Assembly (NCBI RefSeq): GCF_000620305.1
Contig: NZ_KK211101.1
Location: 186,001-250,000 of the forward strand
Source of the DNA: Desulfitibacter alkalitolerans DSM 16504
Lineage (GTDB): Bacteria; Bacillota; DSM-16504; Desulfitibacterales; Desulfitibacteraceae
Direction: 5' to 3'
DNA length: 64,000 nt
Shown here: piece after piece, positions 44,401 through 51,086 of the stretch
Layout: each line of letters starts with the position of its first letter
Numbering within the stretch: position 1 is the stretch's first letter
Translations under genes and position numbers: made by a program
The notes under the pieces: generated by a model
Databases searched by the model: none
What the model saw: the letters and a program-made list of their open reading frames with translations, nothing else
What the model was told of the DNA's origin: nothing

Positions 44401-45826
44401 CCGAAGCGGCGAAGTTGATGCTTCTACCGACAATATGCTTAAACTCACGAATGAAGCTAAGCTCATGTCCATCGACCCTCGATTGATTATTGAAGATGCC
44501 CCAAATGATCCGAACAGCAAGCTGAATATTGCCATTGATAAAGTGTTTGATATATGGCAGAAGACCAAAGAAAAACGCTCCACTCAGATTATTTTCTGTG
44601 ATTCCGGCACGCCTAAGCCCGGACAGTTTAATGTCTATGATGAAATCAAGCAGTGCCTGACTGAAAAGGGTATTTCTGAAGAACAAATAGCTTTCGTTCA
44701 TGATGCTAAGACCGATGAACAACGTGAAGCACTGTTTGAAAAGGTACGTATGGGTGAGGTGAGAATCTTGCTTGGAAGCACATTAAAACTTGGAACAGGC
44801 ACAAATGTTCAGGATAAGCTGATAGCTGTCCATCATCTGGACTGTCCTTGGCGCCCAAGTGATATTGAACAGCGCGATGGCCGAATACTGCGTCAAGGTA
44901 ATGAGAATCCCGTGATAAGTATCTTTCGATATGTCACTAAAGGTACGTTTGATGCTTACTTGTGGCAAATCCAAGAGCAAAAACTGAAATATATCAGTCA
45001 AGTCATGACAGGCAAGAGCATTTCTCGTTCATGTGAGGATATGGACGAAACCGTTCTCTCTGCTGCTGAAGTAAAAGCCATAGCAACATCTAATCCACTT
45101 CTGGCAGAAAAAATGGAAGTTGATAATGAAGTAGCAAGATTGAAATTGCTCAAAGCTAACTGGAACAATGAAAGGATTATTTTAGAAAGAAACATCGAAA
45201 GTCATTATCCAAAAATGATTGCTCATTGTAAGGAAAAAATTGCAGCTCTGGAAAAAGATATTGAGCTGAAAAATCAATCAGTTGGGCAAGAGTTTTCAAT
45301 GCTTGTTGACGGCAAGACCTTCGATGAAAGGGTAAAAGCCGGTGAAAGGCTTATCATGATGAGTAAGCTCCATGACATTTTTGTAAACGGGGAACCTTTG
45401 GAAGTTGGTGCTTATCGCGGGTTTAAACTTTTACTTGCCCGATCTGCATTTGACCAGTTAGAAGTGCAAATCAAAGGAGCATCAACCTATCGTGTTGAAC
45501 TCGGTGATTCCGAGCTTGGAAGTGTTACAAGGATTGAAAATGCTGTAGAGAAAATCGACAGCATACTGGCACAGACAAAGCAAAAACTTGAGGATGCGAT
45601 TGTACAACTTTCCGAAGCCAAAAAGGAAGTAGTAAAACCATTTGAATTTGAAGAGCGCTTAGCAGAGTATTCAGCACGTCAGGCAGAGATTAATACAAAA
45701 TTGGAGTTTAAAGAACTCAGGCAGCAGGAGGAGGTTATTATTGATGAAAACGGACAGGAAAGCGATTCACGGTATTCATCTGATGACAGAGAGCCTGAAC
45801 ATGCAATTGCAGAACGGGATATCTAA
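38489..45826 (+). CDS. Giant N6-methylase and SNF2-type helicase protein of the ICE
   Basis: A 2,445-residue protein starting at TTG 38,489, with AGGAGG ten bases upstream. The N-terminal part (LKFASKFFKYSFDNALLVYAQNP) is usual in ICE proteins of this type. Around residues 880-1,100 lies a methyltransferase with FDVILGNIPFNN in place of NPPY and ILDPAMGTGNFF as SAM motif. From about 1,600 follows an SF2 helicase: AGHVVGAGKTAALIASG (Walker A), FVDEAHVYKN (DEAH), ATGTPISNSMSE and EQRDGRILRQGN (motif VI). Such proteins may protect ICE DNA against restriction. Residues about 250-370 are low in complexity and are overprinted by tnpV. Confidence 0.9.
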   Translation: MRKDERLKTIYETIAPHITRSEIAWRDYLKFASKFFKYSFDNALLVYAQNPNVTMLAPTAVWNKVGRYVNKGATGIAVCEYENARLTIKHLFDVSQTNGRDAIATSWQLDEDMKKRIELRLSYGHNIKTSGFADCLRQISYEAVMENLDTYLQNFQNDFGNHLFEDLPHDGLEMQLQELISDSVSYFVGKRCGLTDEEMELGYGMATIAHFNTIPLIAKLGHTVTDISKGILIEIERNIKIIEKERRAENEQNRRELHRDRRSEYSQYPNLEQQRGRQATGEIRQDGNGVSQRTKSTAIYDFENGWHFDGDHALGTRESSGENRAHHTTDVKVRSDAEHRGHHGENQTYEQPEISSRGNRSERTDLQSEISSEPYIPNVELSEKNESLTDGSFFMPENDPIGDYNIPDELQEMKGTDEPKIKEKLLKVLVVEHDKTPYITEIHNGYKELQKQVGGTFTTIEITEGIDAICADDVDFDSTSINRIVNGQPIFGTFLVARVNYNTGEYVSLTDADIDKYFKQFEAPLIEITNLLQEFEDVKIRQEEKASEPNFQEIGFYRMMPVGQVSLPTAKTAIQDNPIYSQIEDISKAHKVETIEAEPMQSKQMNLFDVTPKSLEEQLIEIVLLEGSVMQDGKKRIYDFAKTNPTGSAFSAFLKAEYGVGGHSVNKQGIGFENHNSTGIEFDWADENGEKHKTNITWLRAAIVIRKLIDEGRYLDLQEVNIDQDEKFNSLKNELEEVKAELIEIEKKWESGAIFSYKQSEYWQDLEDLKDELEKELAEIEQYHTPDEKDSEEKESKPQEQTAKDIPLSVEAKSGQSRHTKLNFRYSEDYNLYPNGAKTKYKNNIEAIKLLKRIESEKRLANPEEQIILARYVGWGGLANAFSDTASGWENEYQELKVLLDEKEYEDARNSTITAYYTEPELIKRIYNAIEKFGFKGGRDRKILDPAMGTGNFFSVLPDAIADTPLYGVEIDSITGRIAKQLYQKANVYVQGYETTNFEDNSFDVILGNIPFNNIKLYDKRYADEDFLVHDYFIAKSLDLVKPGGIIGFITSKGTMDKRDTAVREYIAQRADLVGAIRLPNNAFKALAGTEVTADILFFQKLDRPRKVDNYSLPDWVFTNTRKTDYINLNQYFHEHPDMVLGEMRHSRNMYGNEEGTACIAPEGQDLYAELDKAINKLHATFTAEADKPLEAAEEESVNEVTELDAPKGTKNYTYVVLDEKIYYCEHNKLIPQDYTGKRAERIKGLCEIRGALLNVIAVQTRDYKPDELQKAQKKLNSVYDRFVDRCGFINDKSNIAVFSDDDQFPLLRSIEDQSEDKQSWVKAPIFYKATIKSYRLPDRAETAKEALEISLNVKMKIDLPYMANLTGKTADELIDELGDRIYLNPQKYYGNYYEGWELNEEYLSGQVKDKLLYAKIKAEEYPDLFTRNVEALEAVQPPRLLPGDIDFRIGSPWIPIEYYRQFMHETFGTPYNLRDVIDIDYMEYTTQWRVLNKTRDASSVKVNKTYGTSRVNAYQIFEDCLNLQSTTVRDPVPYVDANGKDQVKYVVNANETMIARAKQNQIKETFGAWLFSDKDRAEVLLNIYNERFNTIRPRVYDGSHLIFPGMSDEVKLRPHQRNFAARVIYSGTGLAGHVVGAGKTAALIASGMYLKSIGAIKKPIYVVPNHLTEQWAKEFYRFFPQANILVTTKKDFDKANRNKFVSRIAMGDYDAIIIGHSQFERIPISKERQEKQLNEEINQLSYIIKKMRDEKGDNWSIKQMVIFQNNLKNRLTKLAAEEKKDDLLTFEQLGVDYMFVDEAHVYKNCFSYTKMRNVAGIGKSASQRATDMLLKCQYLQEINNGKGVVFATGTPISNSMSEMYVMQRYLQPQTLQKMGLNYFDSWAATFGEVVSSLEITPEGSGYRMRNRFAKFHNLPELMNMFQLVADIQTADMLNLPTPDIEGGKAAIIATEATPFQKMLMDTFVERADKIRSGEVDASTDNMLKLTNEAKLMSIDPRLIIEDAPNDPNSKLNIAIDKVFDIWQKTKEKRSTQIIFCDSGTPKPGQFNVYDEIKQCLTEKGISEEQIAFVHDAKTDEQREALFEKVRMGEVRILLGSTLKLGTGTNVQDKLIAVHHLDCPWRPSDIEQRDGRILRQGNENPVISIFRYVTKGTFDAYLWQIQEQKLKYISQVMTGKSISRSCEDMDETVLSAAEVKAIATSNPLLAEKMEVDNEVARLKLLKANWNNERIILERNIESHYPKMIAHCKEKIAALEKDIELKNQSVGQEFSMLVDGKTFDERVKAGERLIMMSKLHDIFVNGEPLEVGAYRGFKLLLARSAFDQLEVQIKGASTYRVELGDSELGSVTRIENAVEKIDSILAQTKQKLEDAIVQLSEAKKEVVKPFEFEERLAEYSARQAEINTKLEFKELRQQEEVIIDENGQESDSRYSSDDREPEHAIAERDI
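39237..39599 (+). CDS. tnpV: TnpV-family protein, overprinted inside the helicase gene
   Basis: A 120-residue frame, +1 relative to the helicase, encodes MSKIDVSYTEIDGVNIPNIQIS, then PLGKYGRMAMEYLKEQNPQRY, MHWVQEKAVEKIEHITQQMLK and SAAEEIVLNELIY. These blocks are those of TnpV, a small transposon-encoded protein of Clostridia elements, sometimes proposed to act like an excisionase. AAGGAG at 39,223-39,228 lies eight bases before the ATG, so it is well placed for translation. In the helicase frame the same DNA encodes a charged, low-complexity stretch, which points to real dual coding. Confidence 0.8.
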   Translation: MSKIDVSYTEIDGVNIPNIQISNNSEDDRPLGKYGRMAMEYLKEQNPQRYMILKMDGTLMATMHWVQEKAVEKIEHITQQMLKSDPMPNTEDIMEKTRHMNSLRSAAEEIVLNELIYKVR

Positions 45827-45881
45827 GGATGTTATTTTAAAGCCATTTTAAATTACTTTATTTTGAAAGGATGTGATCATA

Positions 45882-46634
45882 ATGCCGATGGTTGCGGTAA
45901 AACAGCCCTATGTTTTGTTCGTGGTAAATGATGATACGCCACAGCATCCCCGTGCGGAACAAGATAATCTCGGAACAATGATCTGCTTCCATAGCAGATA
46001 TAATCTTGGTGACGAACACAGCTTTCATGAGCCGGACGATTTTTTGATGGATCTTTTGGAAAAAAAGCTGGGCGACTATGAAGAAGCCGAGGAAAAATTC
46101 GAGGAACTTACAGAGGAGATTGATATTTCTTTGTATCGAAATCGCTATGGTGCATACAGAAAAGCCATCCATGATAATATCTTGGATTATCTTTCGAGCA
46201 GTTTCGTTATCGAGCCTATTTATCTTTATGACCACAGTGGAATTACAATCAATACAACCGGTTTTTCCTGTCCTTGGGACAGTGGGCAGGTAGGCTGGAT
46301 TTATGTTTCATACGATAACATACAAAAGGAATATGGTGTGGTCACTCCTGAAACTATTGAAAAGGCAAGACAGGTTTTAATCAGCGAAGTTAGGGAATAT
46401 GATTATTACCTTACCGATCAGTGCTACGGATTTAAACTGTATGAAAGCAACGAGGAAATAGCAAGCTGCTGGGGCTTTATGGGTGAAATTCGTGATGTGC
46501 AGAATGAAATAAAAGAGTATTTGCCGGATGACTGCAAAGATATTGTTGAATCCCTGGAATATCGATATGACGATGCAGATATTGAAGATATTTTGGAGGA
46601 GATAAAGGAACTGGATGAAGAAATGGAGGTATAG
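45882..46634 (+). CDS. Conserved ICE protein of unknown function
   Basis: A 250-residue very acidic protein starting MPMVAVKQPYVLFVV (ATG 45,882). PRAEQDNLGTMICFHSRYNLGDEH and PIYLYDHSGITINTTGFSCPWDSGQVGWIYVS are blocks that I recall from conserved Clostridia ICE and phage proteins without known function. The C-terminus is Glu/Asp-rich. It lies 3 bp before the Toprim gene. Anti-restriction mimicry of DNA by its acidic surface is possible but not shown. Confidence 0.75.
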   Translation: MPMVAVKQPYVLFVVNDDTPQHPRAEQDNLGTMICFHSRYNLGDEHSFHEPDDFLMDLLEKKLGDYEEAEEKFEELTEEIDISLYRNRYGAYRKAIHDNILDYLSSSFVIEPIYLYDHSGITINTTGFSCPWDSGQVGWIYVSYDNIQKEYGVVTPETIEKARQVLISEVREYDYYLTDQCYGFKLYESNEEIASCWGFMGEIRDVQNEIKEYLPDDCKDIVESLEYRYDDADIEDILEEIKELDEEMEV

Positions 46635-46637
46635 CCT

Positions 46638-47702
46638 ATGCAGACGCAAACCCGGAAGGCATATCGCCACTTTACGGAGGAAGAAATACAAAGAGCAAAC
46701 TGCGTAAGCTTAATTGATCTTGCACGTCAGTATGGTTTTGAACTTGAGAATGGAGGAAGAAAAGCACTTCATGCAAAAAAATCGGGTGGGTTGTACATTT
46801 TTAAAGACAGCAACCGTTTTTATCACTGGACTGCCGATGAAAAAGGCGGTCCTATTGATTTTGTGATGAAATACGGCAATATAACCTATCCCGAAGCCGT
46901 TGCACAACTGCTTGGTGAACGTTATGAACCTTATATTCAAACTGTAGTACCTTATGAAAAAGAAGAGAAAGGCCCGCTGATTATTCCTGATAAGGCAGAA
47001 AATTTTAAAAGAACCTATTGGTATTTAATCTCCATCCGAGGTATTGAACCGGAAATTGTATCCGTACTGATGAATGAAAAGAAAGTTTATCAGGAAGCCC
47101 AATATGGAAACTGTGTGTTTGTCGGATACGATGAGAGCGGTATTCCTAAGTACTGTTCCATGCGCGGAACCTATACTGATAAGGCATTTAAAATGGATGC
47201 CGTTAATTCCGATAAGAGCTATCCCTTTGTGATCGGAGGGAAGAGCGATATGGTATTTGTTTGCGAAAGTCCCATTGATGCCATGAGCCATGCTACCTTT
47301 GCAAAACTCTATGGACATGATTGGAGGCAGGATAACCGCATCTCTCTCGGATGTACCTGGGATGGCGCCCTTGAACGATATTTGCAGTGGCATCCTGAAA
47401 TCAAAAAAATAGTATTCGCCTTGGACAATGACTACCTTGCTAAAGATAAAGACGGATGTTATAGAAACTGGGGTCAGATGGCTGCAATGAAATGGTGTGA
47501 TAAATACAGCGAAAAAGGCTACGAAGTAGCAATCCACAGACCGCATCTCAAAGACTTTAACCAGGATCTGATTGAAACCCGGAAAGGAAGAACTGTAGCT
47601 GAGCTTGACGCCATGCGTGAAGATGAACTGAAAGCCGAATTTGAAAAGGATGCCGTTGATGAGCCGAATGAGGAACTTGACATGGAGGAGGTTGAACCAT
47701 GA
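46638..47702 (+). CDS. DUF3991/Toprim-domain protein
   Basis: A 354-residue protein. The N-terminal zinc-finger-like primase part (VSLIDLARQYGFELENGGRKALHAKKSGGLYIFKDSNRFYHWTADEKGGPIDFV, about 25-80) resembles CHC2/DUF3991 regions; the Toprim part follows with VFVCESPIDAMSH (Glu) and IVFALDNDYLAKDKDG (DxD). Such proteins are thought to prime DNA synthesis of the transferred strand. Start has GGAGGT upstream. A palindrome-rich non-coding region follows. Confidence 0.85.
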   Translation: MQTQTRKAYRHFTEEEIQRANCVSLIDLARQYGFELENGGRKALHAKKSGGLYIFKDSNRFYHWTADEKGGPIDFVMKYGNITYPEAVAQLLGERYEPYIQTVVPYEKEEKGPLIIPDKAENFKRTYWYLISIRGIEPEIVSVLMNEKKVYQEAQYGNCVFVGYDESGIPKYCSMRGTYTDKAFKMDAVNSDKSYPFVIGGKSDMVFVCESPIDAMSHATFAKLYGHDWRQDNRISLGCTWDGALERYLQWHPEIKKIVFALDNDYLAKDKDGCYRNWGQMAAMKWCDKYSEKGYEVAIHRPHLKDFNQDLIETRKGRTVAELDAMREDELKAEFEKDAVDEPNEELDMEEVEP

Positions 47703-47726
47703 ACTTTCTTTTCATCAGTATGAAAT

Positions 47727-47847
47727 CTTCCCTTTTGGGAAGCCCCGAACCTAAAGGGGAAAGGGTTTAATCCCTTCCCCTTTGAGGTAAGGCAGGAATA
47801 GTGGGGTTCCCACCCCACGAGAAAACAGCTTACCGGCAGTGCCGGTA
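47727..47847 (+). other. Putative origin of transfer (oriT): cluster of inverted repeats
   Basis: Four inverted repeats lie in 120 bp between the Toprim and MobC-like genes: CTTCCC/GGGAAG (47,727-47,742), AAAGGGG...CCCCTTT (47,753-47,783), GTGGGG/CCCCAC (47,801-47,818) and the perfect TACCGGCA/TGCCGGTA (47,831-47,847). Position directly upstream of the relaxosome genes and density of dyads fit an oriT; the nick site cannot be told from sequence alone. The first ones could also be terminators. Confidence 0.55.
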
Positions 47848-47908
47848 ACGAGGTTCTTGCAGCATTTTTAGTCATCCATTGGGGTGACAAGCGGAAAGGA
47901 GGGGTTTT

Positions 47909-48409
47909 GTGAAAGATAGGCCTAAAAGTAACACTCCAAAAACTCAAAAAAGGTCAGTGGTTTTTTCTACCGAAACCTTGGAACAGATTGAAAAGCTGGC
48001 AGTAAAGAAGAATGTGTTTGCTTCTGATATTATTAGAGAATTTGTGGAGAAAGGATTGGCTGTCAATGGATACGAAGAAAACATAGACACGATAACAGCC
48101 ATCATACATCAGGAAATAGAAACTTCAATTAAATCATTGGCTAACCGTCTTGCAGGAATGATTAACAGACTTACAATTATTTCAGCCGCAGGATACTATG
48201 CAAATATCGCCATTATATCGGACTTGATTGATAAAGACAGATACTCTTCTTTTGAAAAAATCGAAAAGCTGGCAAGAAAACGTGCTTTAGTTTACGCCAA
48301 TATGAAAAGTGCTGATGCAATCGCAGTCTTTATGGATGATGAAGAAATGAAGAAAGCAATTGCAGAAGTTAAGGGAGGAACAGCTGCTTATGTCGATTTT
48401 GATGTATAA
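47909..48409 (+). CDS. MobC-like relaxosome accessory protein
   Basis: A 166-residue protein starting at GTG 47,909 with AAAGGAGGGG upstream. The N-terminus (KRSVVFSTETLEQIEKLAVKKNVFASDIIREFVEKGL) is a ribbon-helix-helix-like DNA-binding fold, and the C-terminal part is helical. It overlaps the relaxase gene by 20 nt. By position and fold it should bind oriT and help the relaxase. Confidence 0.75.
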   Translation: MKDRPKSNTPKTQKRSVVFSTETLEQIEKLAVKKNVFASDIIREFVEKGLAVNGYEENIDTITAIIHQEIETSIKSLANRLAGMINRLTIISAAGYYANIAIISDLIDKDRYSSFEKIEKLARKRALVYANMKSADAIAVFMDDEEMKKAIAEVKGGTAAYVDFDV

Positions 48410-49625
48410 GCAGAGATTTCGTCCTCCAAATTATAAAAAAACACCTAAATGCAATTATGCCCATATCCGATATATTGCTACTCGTCCTGGAGCATCAAAG
48501 AATGAGGGTATGCGTCACGGGTTGTTTGGCAAACTTTATCCCGGTAACTTGGTAGAGTTTGAAACCTGGCAAGAGGTAGCAAAAGAAGTGCGGGAGCTGT
48601 CATATAAAAAGGTTAATATATTTAGAAGTGTCATTTCATTCACGCCTCAAACAGCAGCCGAATTGCTTTTAAAAGATCATAAGGCATGGGAGGATTACAT
48701 TGAGAAGCATATTGCGGTTCTTGCTCAAAAAAATGGAATCAGTCTTAAAAATCTGTCCTGGGCTTGTGCACATCACAATGAAGTCAGTCATCCTCATATC
48801 CATGTAGTCTTCTGGGACAAAAACCAAAAGACTATGAAGAATTTTGTTAAGCCGGAAGTAGCCGACAGCATTCGTATACAGCTTATAAAGGAAACCTTTG
48901 CAGATAAAATTGCGGATTATTGCAGAGCTAAGGAAAACAGTAAATCAGCACTGAAAGAAACTACAGATCAACTGGTAAAAGGCTTTGATGACTATATGAA
49001 ATCCATTTACCCTAAGGAATATAAATACTTAAAAGAACTTGTAGGGAAAATTGATGAAGATGATTTAGCAGCCATTCCGCTTGATGGAGTATTGAACGGT
49101 ATCAACCTATCTCCATTATCGGTCCGTCTGTTTCAGCTTAAAGACATAATGCCGAAAAAGGGAAGGCTTTATTATCAACTGCTTCCGGAAGAAGTTAAAG
49201 AGGCAATTGATGAACTGATAGCTGATTTAAAACAAAGTGTTCCCTACATTAAAGATTTAATAAATGAATATGCAGAGATAAAGTCAAAGCTTGCCATGCT
49301 TTATGATACAGACCCTGAAAACATCAACAAGCACAAAGATAAGGCAGTAGATGAAATGGACAAACTGATTGCCAATAAAGTGCTTGGTGTTGTCAAAACA
49401 ATATTAAATAAGGAGCGTGAGCTTTCAAATGTAGAATTTACAGAAGCCAGAAAAATTTATTATACCGAACAGATGGTTTATGAAATCTTGATTATGCTGG
49501 AACAAAACACATCAGATTTAAACATGGACTATGATGATGCAGAAAAAGCAATGAGTACAGAACTGTCGAAAAGGGCGAAAAAAGAACTATATCTAAAAAA
49601 CAGGGACAAGAGTATGGAGAAATAA
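48390..49625 (+). CDS. MobP-type relaxase
   Basis: A 411-residue relaxase starting at ATG 48,390 after AGGGAGGA. The N-terminal tyrosine region includes NYAHIRYIATRPGASKNEGMRHGLFG, and the metal-binding histidine motif is CAHHNEVSHPHIHVVFWDK (HxxxxxHPHIHV). The C-terminal half is helical with no primase or helicase motifs. It should nick oriT and pilot the strand into the recipient. YIATRPG is typical of the MobP2/MobP3 groups; I cannot decide between them. Confidence 0.85.
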   Translation: MSILMYKQRFRPPNYKKTPKCNYAHIRYIATRPGASKNEGMRHGLFGKLYPGNLVEFETWQEVAKEVRELSYKKVNIFRSVISFTPQTAAELLLKDHKAWEDYIEKHIAVLAQKNGISLKNLSWACAHHNEVSHPHIHVVFWDKNQKTMKNFVKPEVADSIRIQLIKETFADKIADYCRAKENSKSALKETTDQLVKGFDDYMKSIYPKEYKYLKELVGKIDEDDLAAIPLDGVLNGINLSPLSVRLFQLKDIMPKKGRLYYQLLPEEVKEAIDELIADLKQSVPYIKDLINEYAEIKSKLAMLYDTDPENINKHKDKAVDEMDKLIANKVLGVVKTILNKERELSNVEFTEARKIYYTEQMVYEILIMLEQNTSDLNMDYDDAEKAMSTELSKRAKKELYLKNRDKSMEK

Positions 49626-49717
49626 GTTTTCCATATCCTTTTTGATTAACAGGAAAGGAAAATGATAAAATGCCTGACTAAAACAATATCAATATCCTGA
49701 ATGAAAGGGTGATAATT

Positions 49718-50401
49718 TTGGTTTCAAAAAAGCAATTATACAGCGAACTTTTTAAGCGGTTAAAAAAGGTACAGCTAACTATTAAAGAACCTGAAATATC
49801 CGATGTAACAGCAGAAATTTTTAACGATACCGGAGGGCTGGTAGCCGTTATAACCGCAGATGACAGGCTGATATATAGTGGATGCCAATGTGAAAGTGCC
49901 AATATTATAGTGGAAATTGCTTCGGACTTAAAAAAGCAGTTTAATCTTTCCTCAGACTTGCCTGTTAAGCCGATAGGGAATCTGCCAAACGGGTATATGA
50001 AGCTTTATGAAGTTGGAGACATTGTAATGGGATGCCGGTTGTCCCCTCTGATTGGTTATGAGTATGCTACATGGAAAAAAGGAATGGACTATGACAAGTC
50101 GGAAGTCTATTACTATGCTCGGCAGTTTTTATGTTTTAAAGAAGCACAACAGGATTTTGCAGAAAGATGTGGCTTTATAGAAAAACAGCAAAAAGTCAAA
50201 AGGGATAACCTGTTTTCCAATGCCGAACTTTCACTTCTGCTATCTTGCTGTATCGAACGTGTAAAGTTAGATGCTGCACTTACATCAGAGGTAGAGAAAG
50301 CTATAGGCGATGTTATCTCCAAAATTGAGCAGATTTTGCCTGCCCCACCGACAGATAGTGAACAGGATGTTGAAAGCGAGAATGTGAGGTGCTTTCGATG
50401 A
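49718..50401 (+). CDS. ICE paralogue family, member 1 (unknown function)
   Basis: About 227 residues; start ambiguous between TTG 49,718 and GTG 49,721, both behind AAAGGGTGAT. The C-terminal half shares a motif with the genes at 50,398 and 55,436: aromatic-rich strand, then an A-Q-x-D-F-A-x-R-[CA]-G block (EAQQDFAERCGF) and LFSNAELSLLLSCCIE. The stop overlaps the ATG of member 2 (ATGA). No function known. Confidence 0.65.
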   Translation: MVSKKQLYSELFKRLKKVQLTIKEPEISDVTAEIFNDTGGLVAVITADDRLIYSGCQCESANIIVEIASDLKKQFNLSSDLPVKPIGNLPNGYMKLYEVGDIVMGCRLSPLIGYEYATWKKGMDYDKSEVYYYARQFLCFKEAQQDFAERCGFIEKQQKVKRDNLFSNAELSLLLSCCIERVKLDAALTSEVEKAIGDVISKIEQILPAPPTDSEQDVESENVRCFR

Positions 50402-51060
50402 GAAAATTTAGTAACGAATTGTATCGGGCATTTTTAGGACGAGCGTACACACTTGGATATACTGTGGTTGAATTTGAAACTGTCGGCCAACCTGTGGAAT
50501 TTTACAAAGGCAGAGAATATATTTGTTCTTTGATGCCGGATGGTGAAATTCATTATAAAGATAACACAGCAGTTCGTGATGATGTATTCCGATTATCAGA
50601 ATTATTTTCTTCCATGAAACATGCTTACGATCTTTATGAAAAAGCTGAAAATCTGCCGTTTGATAGTGTGAAAAATTACAAGGTGCTTTGTGAGTTTGGA
50701 AATTTTCTTTTGGCAGCAATGATGGATAATAACGATCAGTTGAGGTTCGTAACGTGGAGGTATTCGTATAACCGTGACAGTGTAGCTTATGGACACTACT
50801 TTGACACCGACTATGACGGAGCAAGGCAGGATTTTGCAGTACGTGCCGGTTTGATTGATGAGAAAAAACTGTTCAAAGAAAATGAACTGGTAACTTTATA
50901 TGAAGCATGTATTTTCAGGGGCAGAAATGACAGAGAAATCAGCTTTGATGATGAAAAGAGGTTGATGAATGTAATGAACAGGATTCAAGAAAATATTCCG
51001 AATTTGTCATTGGACTGCCATGAGCAAAATCATGAAGCAGAGAGCGAATTGGATAGATAA
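50398..51060 (+). CDS. ICE paralogue family, member 2 (unknown function)
   Basis: A 220-residue protein starting at ATG 50,398 behind GAGGTG. The C-terminal part has DTDYDGARQDFAVRAGLIDEKKLFKENELVTLYEACI, matching members 1 and 3, and a final helix with IQENIPNLSL. The N-terminal half (ELYRAFLGRAYTLGYTVVEFE) is similar in layout to member 3. It is translationally coupled to member 1 and followed by the SLH protein gene 26 bp later. Confidence 0.65.
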   Translation: MRKFSNELYRAFLGRAYTLGYTVVEFETVGQPVEFYKGREYICSLMPDGEIHYKDNTAVRDDVFRLSELFSSMKHAYDLYEKAENLPFDSVKNYKVLCEFGNFLLAAMMDNNDQLRFVTWRYSYNRDSVAYGHYFDTDYDGARQDFAVRAGLIDEKKLFKENELVTLYEACIFRGRNDREISFDDEKRLMNVMNRIQENIPNLSLDCHEQNHEAESELDR

Positions 51061-51086
51061 ATTTAAATAAACGGAGGAAATTGAAT

